Source: Chloroflexota bacterium (GTDB lineage: Bacteria; Chloroflexota; Anaerolineae; Anaerolineales; Anaerolineaceae). Taken from it: a stretch of DNA of 26,989 nucleotides. The notes under the pieces were generated by a model. It did not search any database and was not told where the DNA came from. It saw only the letters and a list, made by a program, of their open reading frames with translations. Numbering within the stretch: the stretch's first letter is position 1; each line of letters opens with the position of its first letter. The stretch lies in NCBI GenBank assembly GCA_029777225.1, contig JAKOSR010000010.1, forward strand, positions 1 to 26,989, given 5' to 3'. The position numbers were made by a program, and so were the translations under genes. Below are positions 1 through 7,456 of the stretch, piece after piece.

Positions 1-1
1 C

Positions 2-2041
2 TACGTCTTTCACATCCGCCCGGATGTCATCTTCCAAAATGGTGCACCGCTCAGCACAGAGGATGTGGCATATACCTTCCAACGCGGTATTCTCCAGGGT
101 GGAACTGGTTCTCCGCAATTAATGTTTACAGAACCGTTCCTGGGTAAGGGGATCACAGACATCACCGGTATCGTTGATGGTTATGCTTCTGTTGACGACC
201 GGGACCTGTTGAAGCTGAATCCGTCAGAGGATTTGCTTCAAGCGTGCGAAACCGTAAAGTCCAAAATCGTCGCCGATGAAGACGCCGGGACTGTGACCAT
301 GACACTCGCGCAACCCTGGTCTCCCTTGTTGGCCACACTCGCAGCCAGCTGGGGATCCATTTTAAGTAAAGCGTGGGTCATCGCGCAAGGTGGTTGGAAT
401 GGAGCGTGCGATACCTGGCAGAATTACTATGCGATGCAACCCGCGGAAGACCCTCTGACCCGCGTCGCGAATGGCACTGGCCCGTTCAGTTTCGACCATT
501 GGACCGACGGGGTTGAAATCGGATTGGTCAAGAATCCCGCTTATTGGCGGACAACCCCACTTTGGCCGGGCGGCCCCAGCGGATTGGCAGCCTTTGACGA
601 GGTTATCTTTAGGCAAGAAATCAGCCCGCAAGACACAGCGGATAAGTTAATCAGTGGTGAGATTGACTTCGCCACGATCAGCCCTGAATACTACACTGTC
701 GTTGAGCCTGAAGTATTCGCCAGGCATGATGCGGATGGGAGGTTAAAGAGCCTTGGCGACCCTGATGGAAGGCTCTCAGTCTACGATGGACTCCGAAGCG
801 TGACCTTATGGGTCGGTCTGTTCAACTATGCCATTCCGCCCACCTCGCCCTTTATCGGAAGCGGGACGTGGGGAACCGGCATTCCAACACTCTTCTTTAC
901 AGATATTCATGTGCGCAAAGCATTTAACTATGCTTTCAATTGGGAAGAATACGTGTCACAAGCGTTTGGTGGATACGCATTACAGCTCTATGGATTTATC
1001 CCACAAGGCGTAATCGGATATTCGGACGAACAGCCGCATTTTACTTACGACCCAGCCAGCGCGTCGGCGGAGATAAACCAGGCTTTCGATGGCGCTGTCA
1101 GCGCCAACGGCTTTAGCATGACTTGCGCGTACAATCAAGCAAAGCGAATGCAACAATTCATGTGCGAACTCATCAAAGCGGGGGTAGAGGCACTTAACCC
1201 CGCGAAATTTCACGTGGAATCGCTGGCTTTATCAGGGGAAGATTACTCCTATCACTATCAAAATGGGAACCTACCTATCTATATTGGCGGGTGGATCATG
1301 GACATCCTGCATCCTTTTAACTCTGCGCAGCCTTACCTTATTGGCACCAACGCGCACCGTCAACACTTACCGCAAGCTCTTGTCGATAAATATTCCATAA
1401 AATTATCCGCCTGCCTTGGGCTGTTGTGGGAAGACGAGCGGTTGTGTTATGAGGATATTCAGAGCAACGTATTCCAGGACAGCCTGGACATTTCCCTTGC
1501 CCAGCCGATTTCCAGAGTGTATACCCGCCCGACGCTCAATGGATACTATTACAACCAGATTAAGAATTTGTATGTTTACGCGCTTTCAAAGGATTCAACT
1601 GTAACGCCAGGCAGCGATACGCCTGTCGCTTTTACGGACAGCCTGGGCAACCAAGCCAACATGGTCATCCCCGCGGGCAGCACCATTGAACCAGTCCAGT
1701 TAGCCATTCTACCCGATGTTCCACTCCAAGATCTGGGCGGAAACCAGTTGGCAACCGGTCCGGCTTTCGTCCTGCAAGGATATCGGCTGAGCGATGGCAC
1801 TCCTGTGACGCTCAGGTTTAGTTCTGGCGTCCCATTGACCATAAAGTATCTTGATTCGCTGGTCCAAGAAGAAACCTTGAGGCTGTACTACTGGAATGGG
1901 ATGGGATGGGAGGACGCGAGCTGTGGCGAATATGTTCGGAATCTGGCGGAAAACACAATCACGGTACCCATCTGCCACCTGAGCCAGTTCGAAATGGGCG
2001 GCAACACCCAAAGGGTATATTTGCCGTTGATCCAGCGCTGA
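2..2041 (+). CDS. ABC transporter substrate-binding protein, SBP_bac_5 (oligopeptide/nickel) family, 5'-truncated
   Basis: This is an extracytoplasmic solute-binding protein of the peptide/nickel ABC importer type. It captures a solute outside the membrane and hands it to a permease. The reading frame is open from base 2, so the true start and signal peptide lie outside the window. The first visible residues (YVFHIRPDVIFQNG, then STEDVAYTFQR) are the family's conserved segment where the solute-contacting lobe begins. GTGPFSF follows at about residue 155 of the visible part. The binding fold ends near visible residue 530. It is followed by about 140 residues of beta-rich sequence ending in LSQFEMGG and the C-terminal RVYLPLIQR, which ordinary SBP_bac_5 proteins lack. 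I infer a surface or sorting tail. No permease or ATPase gene follows, so the rest of the transporter must be upstream or elsewhere. The ligand cannot be told from the sequence. Confidence 0.9.
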   Translation, partial: YVFHIRPDVIFQNGAPLSTEDVAYTFQRGILQGGTGSPQLMFTEPFLGKGITDITGIVDGYASVDDRDLLKLNPSEDLLQACETVKSKIVADEDAGTVTMTLAQPWSPLLATLAASWGSILSKAWVIAQGGWNGACDTWQNYYAMQPAEDPLTRVANGTGPFSFDHWTDGVEIGLVKNPAYWRTTPLWPGGPSGLAAFDEVIFRQEISPQDTADKLISGEIDFATISPEYYTVVEPEVFARHDADGRLKSLGDPDGRLSVYDGLRSVTLWVGLFNYAIPPTSPFIGSGTWGTGIPTLFFTDIHVRKAFNYAFNWEEYVSQAFGGYALQLYGFIPQGVIGYSDEQPHFTYDPASASAEINQAFDGAVSANGFSMTCAYNQAKRMQQFMCELIKAGVEALNPAKFHVESLALSGEDYSYHYQNGNLPIYIGGWIMDILHPFNSAQPYLIGTNAHRQHLPQALVDKYSIKLSACLGLLWEDERLCYEDIQSNVFQDSLDISLAQPISRVYTRPTLNGYYYNQIKNLYVYALSKDSTVTPGSDTPVAFTDSLGNQANMVIPAGSTIEPVQLAILPDVPLQDLGGNQLATGPAFVLQGYRLSDGTPVTLRFSSGVPLTIKYLDSLVQEETLRLYYWNGMGWEDASCGEYVRNLAENTITVPICHLSQFEMGGNTQRVYLPLIQR

Positions 2042-2232
2042 GGCGAAGAACTTGTGCTGCCCAAGGGGGCCTCGGCAAACTAGGGGGTTAATTGGCAGAG
2101 CGGGCGGAAACACCCCGTCCAGCCTACAACCACGTACAGGCGGGGAAACCAGCAACAACAGACCGATATACTTCACCAACCCCAATATCTTCCCCAACAC
2201 CCGCTCAATCAGCCTGCATGTATAATTTTGAC
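2042..2232. other. Intergenic gap between binding protein and glycosyltransferase
   Basis: This gap of about 190 bases holds no convincing gene. The downstream glycosyltransferase frame stays open back to a TTG at 2092. However, the peptide it would encode is polar and Pro/Thr-rich with no ribosome-binding site, and a -10-like TATAAT sits inside it, so I read it as non-coding. An imperfect GGGCGG/CCGTCC stem near 2101-2120 could be a weak hairpin. It has no T-run. Confidence 0.5.
2221..2226 (+). promoter_or_regulatory. -10 box TATAAT for a leaderless glycosyltransferase transcript
   Basis: A perfect TATAAT lies six bases before the ATG at 2233. Transcription normally begins about seven bases after the -10 box, so it would begin at or next to that ATG. 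No Shine-Dalgarno sequence precedes the ATG. No good -35 hexamer is visible 16-18 bases upstream. Confidence 0.5.
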
Positions 2233-4278
2233 ATGGGATTTTTACAGGAAGTAAAGCCCAAACAGCTTGATCCGCACACACCCCGGAGGGAATGGTGGCT
2301 GTTCGCGGGCGGCCTGGCGCTGTACTTGCTCACCCGCCTGGTGGCGCTGGATAAATTCCCCATCTACTTTTTCTCGGACGAGGCCATCCAAACACTGACC
2401 GCCTCGGACCTGCTCCATAATGGTTTGCATGGGCCGGCGGGCAACTTGTTGCCGGTTTTCTTTCAAAACGGAGGGCAGTATAACCTGTCGGTGTCCGTTT
2501 ACCTGCAATTGCTGGTGGCATGGCTACCTCGCTCTATATGGCTGACCCGCGGGCTGCCGGCGTTGCTTTCGGTCGGACTGCCGCTCAGTCTCACTTTCGC
2601 GCTCAAAGACTACTACAAAGTCAAAGGTTGGTGGTTGGCCCCCTGGGTGGTGTCCACAATTCCCTGTTGGTTCTTGCACTCGCGTACAGCCTTCGAGACC
2701 GCGCTCGGCACCACCTTTTATGCCGTTTTCCTGTACTTTTACCTGCGCTACCGACTTAAAGACCGTACATCCCTGCCGCTGGCGCTGTTGTTTGGCGCTC
2801 TGGCTTTTTACACTTACAGCCCACTGGAACTGGTGGTGGTGTTGAGTGGGCTGGCGTTCCTCATCGTGGATTGGCGTTATCACTGGCAGGATAAGCGCTC
2901 ACTGGCTGTGGGTGCCCTGGCCTTAATCGTTTTTGCTCTTCCATTCGCGCTTTTCCGCTGGGATAATCGCGATTCCTTCACGCAGCACCTCTCGATGCTG
3001 CAATCCTATTGGCTGGACCGCATCCCGCTGGTTCAAAAGCTTGGCATGTACCTGGCGAGGTATGTCAAGGGTCTCAATCCGCTGTATTGGTTTTTCTACA
3101 ACGCCGCAGACCTGGTTCGGCACCAGATGAAGGGCATGGGGCATCTGCCGCTCTACAGCCTGCCGCTGATGCTTCTGGGACTGGCGCTGGCCATCCGGAA
3201 TTGGAAGCAGCCAGCCTGGCGTGTGCCACTCATCGCCTTGTTTTGCGCTCCCGCCGGCGCGGCCCTGGTGGACCTGCAAATCAACCGCGCCCTGGTGATG
3301 GTGGTACCTGCCACGTTACTGGCCTGCCTGGGCTTGCAACACCTTTTCAGTTGGTTGGAAGTAAAGTTGCATCGGGGCAATGCCGCACCCCTGGTCACAT
3401 TGGTCTTCCTGGGGCTATTCAGCGTTGGGATGACCGCGTGGGCTTTGGTTCGCGGTCCACTTTGGTACCCCGATTATGGTCTATATGGCATGCAGTGGGG
3501 CGCAAAGGAAGTGTTTGACGCTTCACGGGAGTACCTGGATACCCGCCCGGATGAAAGCATTGAGATGAGTCCCTCGTGGGCGAATGCCACGGACGTTTTG
3601 GCCCGTTATTTTTTGGGGGATCCTGTGCCCCTGATGTTGGGTTCCATCGAGGAGTATACGCTCTATCAAAAACCCCTCAGCCGGCAACAGGTCTTTGTGC
3701 TTTCTCCGAATGAGTATGATTGGGCGCTCAGCTCCGGCAAGTTTACGGATGTGGAAATTGTACGGGTCTTACCCTGGCCTGATGGAAGACCCGGATTCTA
3801 TTTCATCAAACTCAGCTATGTGGACAACATCGACGCCATTTTCACTGAGGAACTGGCTGAGCGGCGCAAACCCGAGACTGAGGCGGTGACCTGGCTTGGC
3901 CAAACGGTCACAGTTACGCACCCCAAGCTGGATATTGGCACGATCGCGGCAGCCTTCGATGGGGATACCAACACGCTCATCCGAAGCTTCGAAGCCAACC
4001 CTCTGACGCTGGAGCTCAGCGTTACAGAGCCGGTCAGCGTCGCGTCTGTCTCCGTTTGGCTCGGGAACTCGCCAACCCAGCTGAAGGTCTCGATCACCCC
4101 CGCTGATGGAACAGAGGTCATCCAACTGACAGCGCAAGACGAGGGGCAGGAAAGCGTTCACCCCTTGACCTTGCAGATAGCAAAACCGGTCATGACACAA
4201 CAGATGACGCTCGAAATTCTTAGCCTGAACGAGCCCGAGCCAGCGCACGTGCACGTTTGGGAGGTGGGGGTGAGATAA
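2233..4278 (+). CDS. GT39/ArnT-like integral membrane glycosyltransferase with C-terminal discoidin-like domain
   Basis: Polytopic membrane protein of about 681 residues with the layout of the dolichyl-/undecaprenyl-phosphate sugar transferases (GT39/PMT/ArnT superfamily). These move a sugar from a lipid carrier to an extracytoplasmic acceptor. The first membrane segment is at about residues 22-40. It is followed by the acidic loop motif FFSDEA (D49/E50), the place where the family carries its catalytic acid. HSRTAFETALG at about 149-159 is also family-like, and many more hydrophobic helices follow to about residue 420. A soluble tail ends the protein. Its last 110 residues (from AAAFDGDTNT) resemble an F5/8-type C (discoidin-like) carbohydrate-binding fold. 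I chose the ATG at 2233 because TATAAT sits just upstream. ATG 2218 and TTG 2092 are alternatives. Acceptor and sugar are unknown. Confidence 0.8.
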   Translation: MGFLQEVKPKQLDPHTPRREWWLFAGGLALYLLTRLVALDKFPIYFFSDEAIQTLTASDLLHNGLHGPAGNLLPVFFQNGGQYNLSVSVYLQLLVAWLPRSIWLTRGLPALLSVGLPLSLTFALKDYYKVKGWWLAPWVVSTIPCWFLHSRTAFETALGTTFYAVFLYFYLRYRLKDRTSLPLALLFGALAFYTYSPLELVVVLSGLAFLIVDWRYHWQDKRSLAVGALALIVFALPFALFRWDNRDSFTQHLSMLQSYWLDRIPLVQKLGMYLARYVKGLNPLYWFFYNAADLVRHQMKGMGHLPLYSLPLMLLGLALAIRNWKQPAWRVPLIALFCAPAGAALVDLQINRALVMVVPATLLACLGLQHLFSWLEVKLHRGNAAPLVTLVFLGLFSVGMTAWALVRGPLWYPDYGLYGMQWGAKEVFDASREYLDTRPDESIEMSPSWANATDVLARYFLGDPVPLMLGSIEEYTLYQKPLSRQQVFVLSPNEYDWALSSGKFTDVEIVRVLPWPDGRPGFYFIKLSYVDNIDAIFTEELAERRKPETEAVTWLGQTVTVTHPKLDIGTIAAAFDGDTNTLIRSFEANPLTLELSVTEPVSVASVSVWLGNSPTQLKVSITPADGTEVIQLTAQDEGQESVHPLTLQIAKPVMTQQMTLEILSLNEPEPAHVHVWEVGVR

Positions 4279-4403
4279 CCGGGGTTTTTCAGATCACTGG
4301 CGAAGATAAGGCTTAAGACCATCCAGGCAAAACACTCAGTTGGGTGGGCGGTTAGCTTATTTCTTTTTTTCATTCGACCTGATTTTTTCGCTCCAACGGA
4401 CCT

Positions 4404-4429
4404 CAAAAAGAAGCCAATACTGCCTTCTT
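4404..4429 (-). terminator. Probable intrinsic terminator of the HTH-cupin-NifX gene
   Basis: Read on the minus strand, AAGAAG and CTTCTT form a 6-bp stem with one internal mismatch, followed by a short T-run. It lies 16 bases past the stop codon of the regulator gene and between two convergent genes. The stem is short, so strength is uncertain. Confidence 0.45.
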
Positions 4430-4444
4430 GAGCACGGGCATCAA

Positions 4445-5479
4445 TTAGTGCAACAATTCCGTGTGATCGATTAGTTTCCCGTCGATAAATGCTTGGGCTG
4501 CAGTTTCAATATCAAGAATATCAGTAACAACTGGCACAATCCCCAGCCTGCGTATGCTTTCATACGCCCCCATCCCCATCCCACCACATAGTAGCACTTC
4601 ACAATCCTCGATAGCCTTGGCCATGTTGACGTGCTTATCGTGGGAAGAAGGGTCACGACCATGTTCTTCCGTATGGCTCACATTCCCGTGAGAGTGTTCG
4701 TGAAATTGGTTATGCCCCAATTTGTCGCGTAACTCCTGGTTTATGACTTTTCCATTTTCAATTGTCATGACAAGGTAGTAAGGAGCACGCCCAAAATGTT
4801 GGCTAATGGTTTTGCCATCCTCAGTGATTATCGCAATTTTCATGTTAATATCCTGCCTCTCTAACTCCGGTGAAAAATGTCTTCCGCCCAATTCTTCACG
4901 ATTATCTGAAGGAAATAAAACCAATAGCAACTGGGCTGCTTCATTACCGGAATTTTTCCAGCAATGGGGTAAGTGGGCTTCAAATAAAAGACTGTCACCA
5001 GAGTTCAATTCATACTCCGACCCTTCAATAGAGTAGGAAACCGATCCCGTCAGGCAATAAACAAATTCATGACCAGTGTGCACTATCATTTGATCGCCGC
5101 TGCCCTTACCTGGCATTAATGTGACCACAAATGGCTGGACAACACTTCCGGCCAAGTCCTTCCCCAGGTTTTGCATCTGGGTGCTCCCAAAAGTAGCCTG
5201 GGGACGTTCACCTGAAGGGGTAAATATTATCTTTTTTTCAATTCGATCTGTTTCAAAAAAGACCGCCATGGGCACATTGAACGCGGTCGCCAATTGCTGG
5301 AGAGTACTTACTGAAGGCGAGGACTTTCCATTTTCCACCAGGCAAAGGGTGTTGATATTCAACCCGCTCAGCTTAGCCAGGGCACGCAAAGAAAACCCAC
5401 GCCCTGTGCGCAATTCTCGAATCTTCTTTCCAAGCAACTCTTCTGCTGTCATCTGATTGGTAGCGTTGAATGTGCCCAT
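4445..5479 (-). CDS. XRE-family HTH / cupin / NifX-like (FeMo-cofactor-binding family) fusion regulator
   Basis: Three domains in one 344-residue frame. Residues 15-69 are an XRE helix-turn-helix (FSLRALAKLSGLNINTLCLVENG). Residues about 112-190 are a cupin with candidate metal ligands H134, H137, E138 and H172, an arrangement common in one-component regulators. Residues 213-344 match the dinitrogenase iron-molybdenum cofactor family (NifX/NifB C-terminus): MKIAIITEDGKTISQHFG at the start, CEVLLCGGMGMGAYES near the end, with C293 and C298. An insertion at 256-283 carries eight histidines in 28 residues and should bind metal. In known genomes the HTH-cupin and NifX-like parts are usually separate proteins. 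The gene follows osmC by 12 bp and probably shares its transcript. Base composition is more AT-rich than neighbours, which suggests transfer. An internal ATG at 4843 with its own SD could yield the NifX-like part alone. The ligand is unknown. Confidence 0.85.
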   Translation of the reverse strand: MGTFNATNQMTAEELLGKKIRELRTGRGFSLRALAKLSGLNINTLCLVENGKSSPSVSTLQQLATAFNVPMAVFFETDRIEKKIIFTPSGERPQATFGSTQMQNLGKDLAGSVVQPFVVTLMPGKGSGDQMIVHTGHEFVYCLTGSVSYSIEGSEYELNSGDSLLFEAHLPHCWKNSGNEAAQLLLVLFPSDNREELGGRHFSPELERQDINMKIAIITEDGKTISQHFGRAPYYLVMTIENGKVINQELRDKLGHNQFHEHSHGNVSHTEEHGRDPSSHDKHVNMAKAIEDCEVLLCGGMGMGAYESIRRLGIVPVVTDILDIETAAQAFIDGKLIDHTELLH

Positions 5480-5491
5480 TTCTTTTGGGTC

Positions 5492-5926
5492 TTATTCCAC
5501 GATAAATTCAATAGGTGTTAAGTTATGGATATTGTCCGAAATGGGACAACGGGCATCGACATCCCTCAAGAAAGCTTCTTTCTCTTCCTGGCTCATGTCA
5601 GCATCTATCTTCGTATGCACCCGAATACCTGTAAATCCCGCACGAGCTTCAGCGTTTTTTCCGAGAAATACGTCGGTATCCAATTCACCTTCAATGTGAG
5701 CTTCGATTCTTCGGATGGGCAGATGGCGCTGTTTGGCCACGATATGCCCAATGGTGATTATACAGCTCGCTAAAGATATGAACAAATACTCGAGGGGGGT
5801 GGGGCCTGAATTTGTACCGCCTCCTGCGGCTGGCTGATCCACATAAGCAATATGTTCTCTCATCCTGGTTTCTATCTTGAAACCATCCACTTGAGCAGCT
5901 TCAATACTAACGGTTTTGATTGGCAT
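5492..5926 (-). CDS. OsmC/Ohr-family peroxiredoxin-like protein
   Basis: 144-residue OsmC-family protein. Characterised members reduce organic hydroperoxides, using a reactive cysteine on a buried helix and a second cysteine that forms the disulfide. Both are present: C55 in the SLASC segment and C127 in DARCPISDNI. The N-terminal half has the family's PTPLEYLF segment just before the first helix. Length is normal for the family. The start is supported by AAAGGAGA about six bases upstream of the ATG. It is the first gene of a two-gene unit with the HTH-cupin-NifX regulator. I infer that the regulator controls this gene in response to oxidant, thiol or metal status. The actual substrate is not known. 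The low GC of the pair fits joint acquisition. Confidence 0.9.
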   Translation of the reverse strand: MPIKTVSIEAAQVDGFKIETRMREHIAYVDQPAAGGGTNSGPTPLEYLFISLASCIITIGHIVAKQRHLPIRRIEAHIEGELDTDVFLGKNAEARAGFTGIRVHTKIDADMSQEEKEAFLRDVDARCPISDNIHNLTPIEFIVE

Positions 5927-5960
5927 AAGTCTCCTTTTGTTTCTGATTTACCAGCAATAT

Positions 5961-5994
5961 AGTACAACAATCAATTATATTACGTTTTTGTACT
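5961..5994 (-). promoter_or_regulatory. osmC promoter with flanking 7-bp inverted repeat (candidate operator)
   Basis: On the minus strand TATAAT (5979 to 5974) is a -10 candidate about 48 bases before the osmC start. AGTACAA at 5961-5967 and TTGTACT at 5988-5994 are perfect inverted copies placed on either side of it, with 20 bases between them. A dimeric HTH protein binding both arms would block or bend the promoter. A weak -35 (TGAACA, 6004 to 5999) is 19 bases upstream. The arms are seen in the sequence. Their role as an operator for the adjacent regulator is inference. Confidence 0.45.
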
Positions 5995-6004
5995 AATTTG
6001 TTCA

Positions 6005-6221
6005 TAATAACTCACTTTATGGTCAATTGAAAACAATGCCTTTGTAAGGTTAATTTTTCATGTGCGAACCGTGCTTATCTACAAGTTAGGCGACAAGAGC
6101 AGAGTAAGAAGAACTTGGACTGTTTTCCGCTCATCGGTTCCCTCTGTCTATCTTGTTAAGAATGGATAGCAAAGGTACTTATAGGATATCGAGTCTGAGA
6201 GCTTATGGTTATTCATGAAGT
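6005..6221. other. AT-rich divergent intergenic region, no gene seen
   Basis: Within the divergent gap of about 390 bases between osmC and the tocopherol-cyclase-like gene, this part has no credible coding frame, tRNA or strong hairpin. It is AT-rich like the osmC side. Confidence 0.5.
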
Positions 6222-6249
6222 TTCACAAATAATTGGATTTTGTTAAAAT
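6222..6249 (+). promoter_or_regulatory. Candidate promoter for the tocopherol-cyclase-like gene
   Basis: TTCACA (6222-6227) and TAAAAT (6244-6249) are separated by 16 bases and lie about 70 bases before the ATG at 6320. An alternating TA run (6260-6270) follows in the leader. Both hexamers deviate from consensus. Confidence 0.35.
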
Positions 6250-6319
6250 TGGATCGTCCATATATATATATTCTTTATTATTAGGATTTTCAAAACCGAA
6301 ACGTAAAAAGGGATAATCA

Positions 6320-7306
6320 ATGAGCCATAAATCGATTTTGAATCCGGGAACTTATCATGGTACGCGCCAGCATCCTCCCTTCTTTGAGGGTTGGTACTTC
6401 AAAATGGTCAGCGCGGATGAGCACCATAAGCTTGCCATCATCCCGGGGGTAATCCTGGGAACGGAGCAGCACGCGTTCATTCAGGTCATTGATGGGTCTG
6501 ACGGCTCCACCGAGTATGCAAATTTTGCCATTGAAGATTTTCAGCCTGTCTTCCCGGAGTTCAACTTCCATATAGGAGATAACACTTTTAACGCGAGGCG
6601 CATCCATCTGGCGGTGTACCAACCTGAATGCCAGATTAGTGGTGACATCCAATTGGGTGAATTAACCCCCTGGCCGGTCAGTTTGTTTTCGCCGGGCGTC
6701 ATGGGTCCGTTTGCCTGGATACCAGGCATGGAAACCTACCATGGCGTATTGAGCCTTAACCACATCTTGCAAGGACAACTGGTGCTGAATGGAAAAGCCA
6801 TGGATTTCACGGGTGGTTACGGGTACATTGAGAAAGATTGGGGCAAGAGCTTTCCCTCAGGTTGGGTGTGGATGCAGAGCAATCACTTCAGCCGACCTGC
6901 GACATGCCTGACGGCCTCCGTGGCCATCGTACCCTGGATGGGCTTCAGCTTCAGGGGGTTCATTGTGGGTTTGTGGGTCGACGAAAAGCTTTACCGATTT
7001 ACAACCTATGCGGGTGGTCGGATCGAACGGCTTAAAATCTCAGAGACAACGGTTGACTGGGTACTACGGAACAGGACACATCGCCTATTCATTACCGCGC
7101 AAAGAGCGGAAGGGGGATCTCTCAAAGGCCCGACCCCACTGGATATGGGAAAAAGAGTGGTCGAGACGCTTAACGCTTCCGTGCGTGTACGGCTCGAAAC
7201 GCTAAAAGGAGAACTAATCTTCGATGACACCGGGGAACACACAGGATTGGAGGTCTCGGGGGAAGTGGAACGTTTGGTGACCAAGAACCACGAAACCAGC
7301 CCTTGA
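6320..7306 (+). CDS. Tocopherol cyclase-family protein
   Basis: 328-residue protein of the tocopherol cyclase-like family, known in plants and cyanobacteria for closing the chromanol ring of vitamin E and present with unknown role in many other bacteria. Hallmark segments are visible: PPFFEGWYFKMV near the N-terminus (residues about 19-30), where the protein enters its first beta half-barrel, and GYGYIEKDWGKSFPSGWVW at about 166-184. No signal peptide or membrane helix is evident. The start is ATG 6320 with AAGGGAT about six bases upstream. It lies upstream of rpsB on the same strand but has a different base composition and a separate promoter for rpsB follows, so co-function is doubtful. No other tocopherol-pathway gene is in view, so I infer a different lipid or quinone-related substrate. 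Confidence 0.8.
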   Translation: MSHKSILNPGTYHGTRQHPPFFEGWYFKMVSADEHHKLAIIPGVILGTEQHAFIQVIDGSDGSTEYANFAIEDFQPVFPEFNFHIGDNTFNARRIHLAVYQPECQISGDIQLGELTPWPVSLFSPGVMGPFAWIPGMETYHGVLSLNHILQGQLVLNGKAMDFTGGYGYIEKDWGKSFPSGWVWMQSNHFSRPATCLTASVAIVPWMGFSFRGFIVGLWVDEKLYRFTTYAGGRIERLKISETTVDWVLRNRTHRLFITAQRAEGGSLKGPTPLDMGKRVVETLNASVRVRLETLKGELIFDDTGEHTGLEVSGEVERLVTKNHETSP

Positions 7307-7329
7307 TTCCTCATAATTTATGTTATACT
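7303..7329 (+). promoter_or_regulatory. rpsB promoter
   Basis: TATACT at 7324-7329 is a clear -10 box. TTGATT at 7303-7308 overlaps the stop codon of the previous gene and is the best -35, though the spacer is only 15 bases. Transcription from here gives a leader of about 120 bases before rpsB. Confidence 0.5.
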
Positions 7330-7337
7330 ATCGTTCG

Positions 7338-7355
7338 CTCTGGCAACTGCCAGGG
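7338..7355 (+). promoter_or_regulatory. 5' hairpin in the rpsB leader
   Basis: CTGGC (7340-7344) and GCCAG (7349-7353) pair around a four-base AACT loop, extended by a wobble and one more pair. It would lie at the very 5' end of the rpsB mRNA. Many bacteria autoregulate rpsB-tsf through an S2-binding leader. Whether this hairpin does so is inference. Confidence 0.35.
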
Positions 7356-7456
7356 ACAACCATTACACACGCCTCGGAACAGACCCTCCCGCGTGCCCAT
7401 CAAAGGGTTCGGAGCGGTCGCAAAACCAGGCGGAGGCATAACGCAAAGGAGTTATC

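Noticed and set aside
2092..2232. N-terminal extension of the GT39-like protein from TTG 2092
   Set aside because: The extension is polar and Pro/Thr-rich, lacks an SD and contains the TATAAT box that best explains expression.
6260..6270. TA dinucleotide run as a repeat array or origin
   Set aside because: Only about five units, with no direct repeats or DnaA-like boxes around it.
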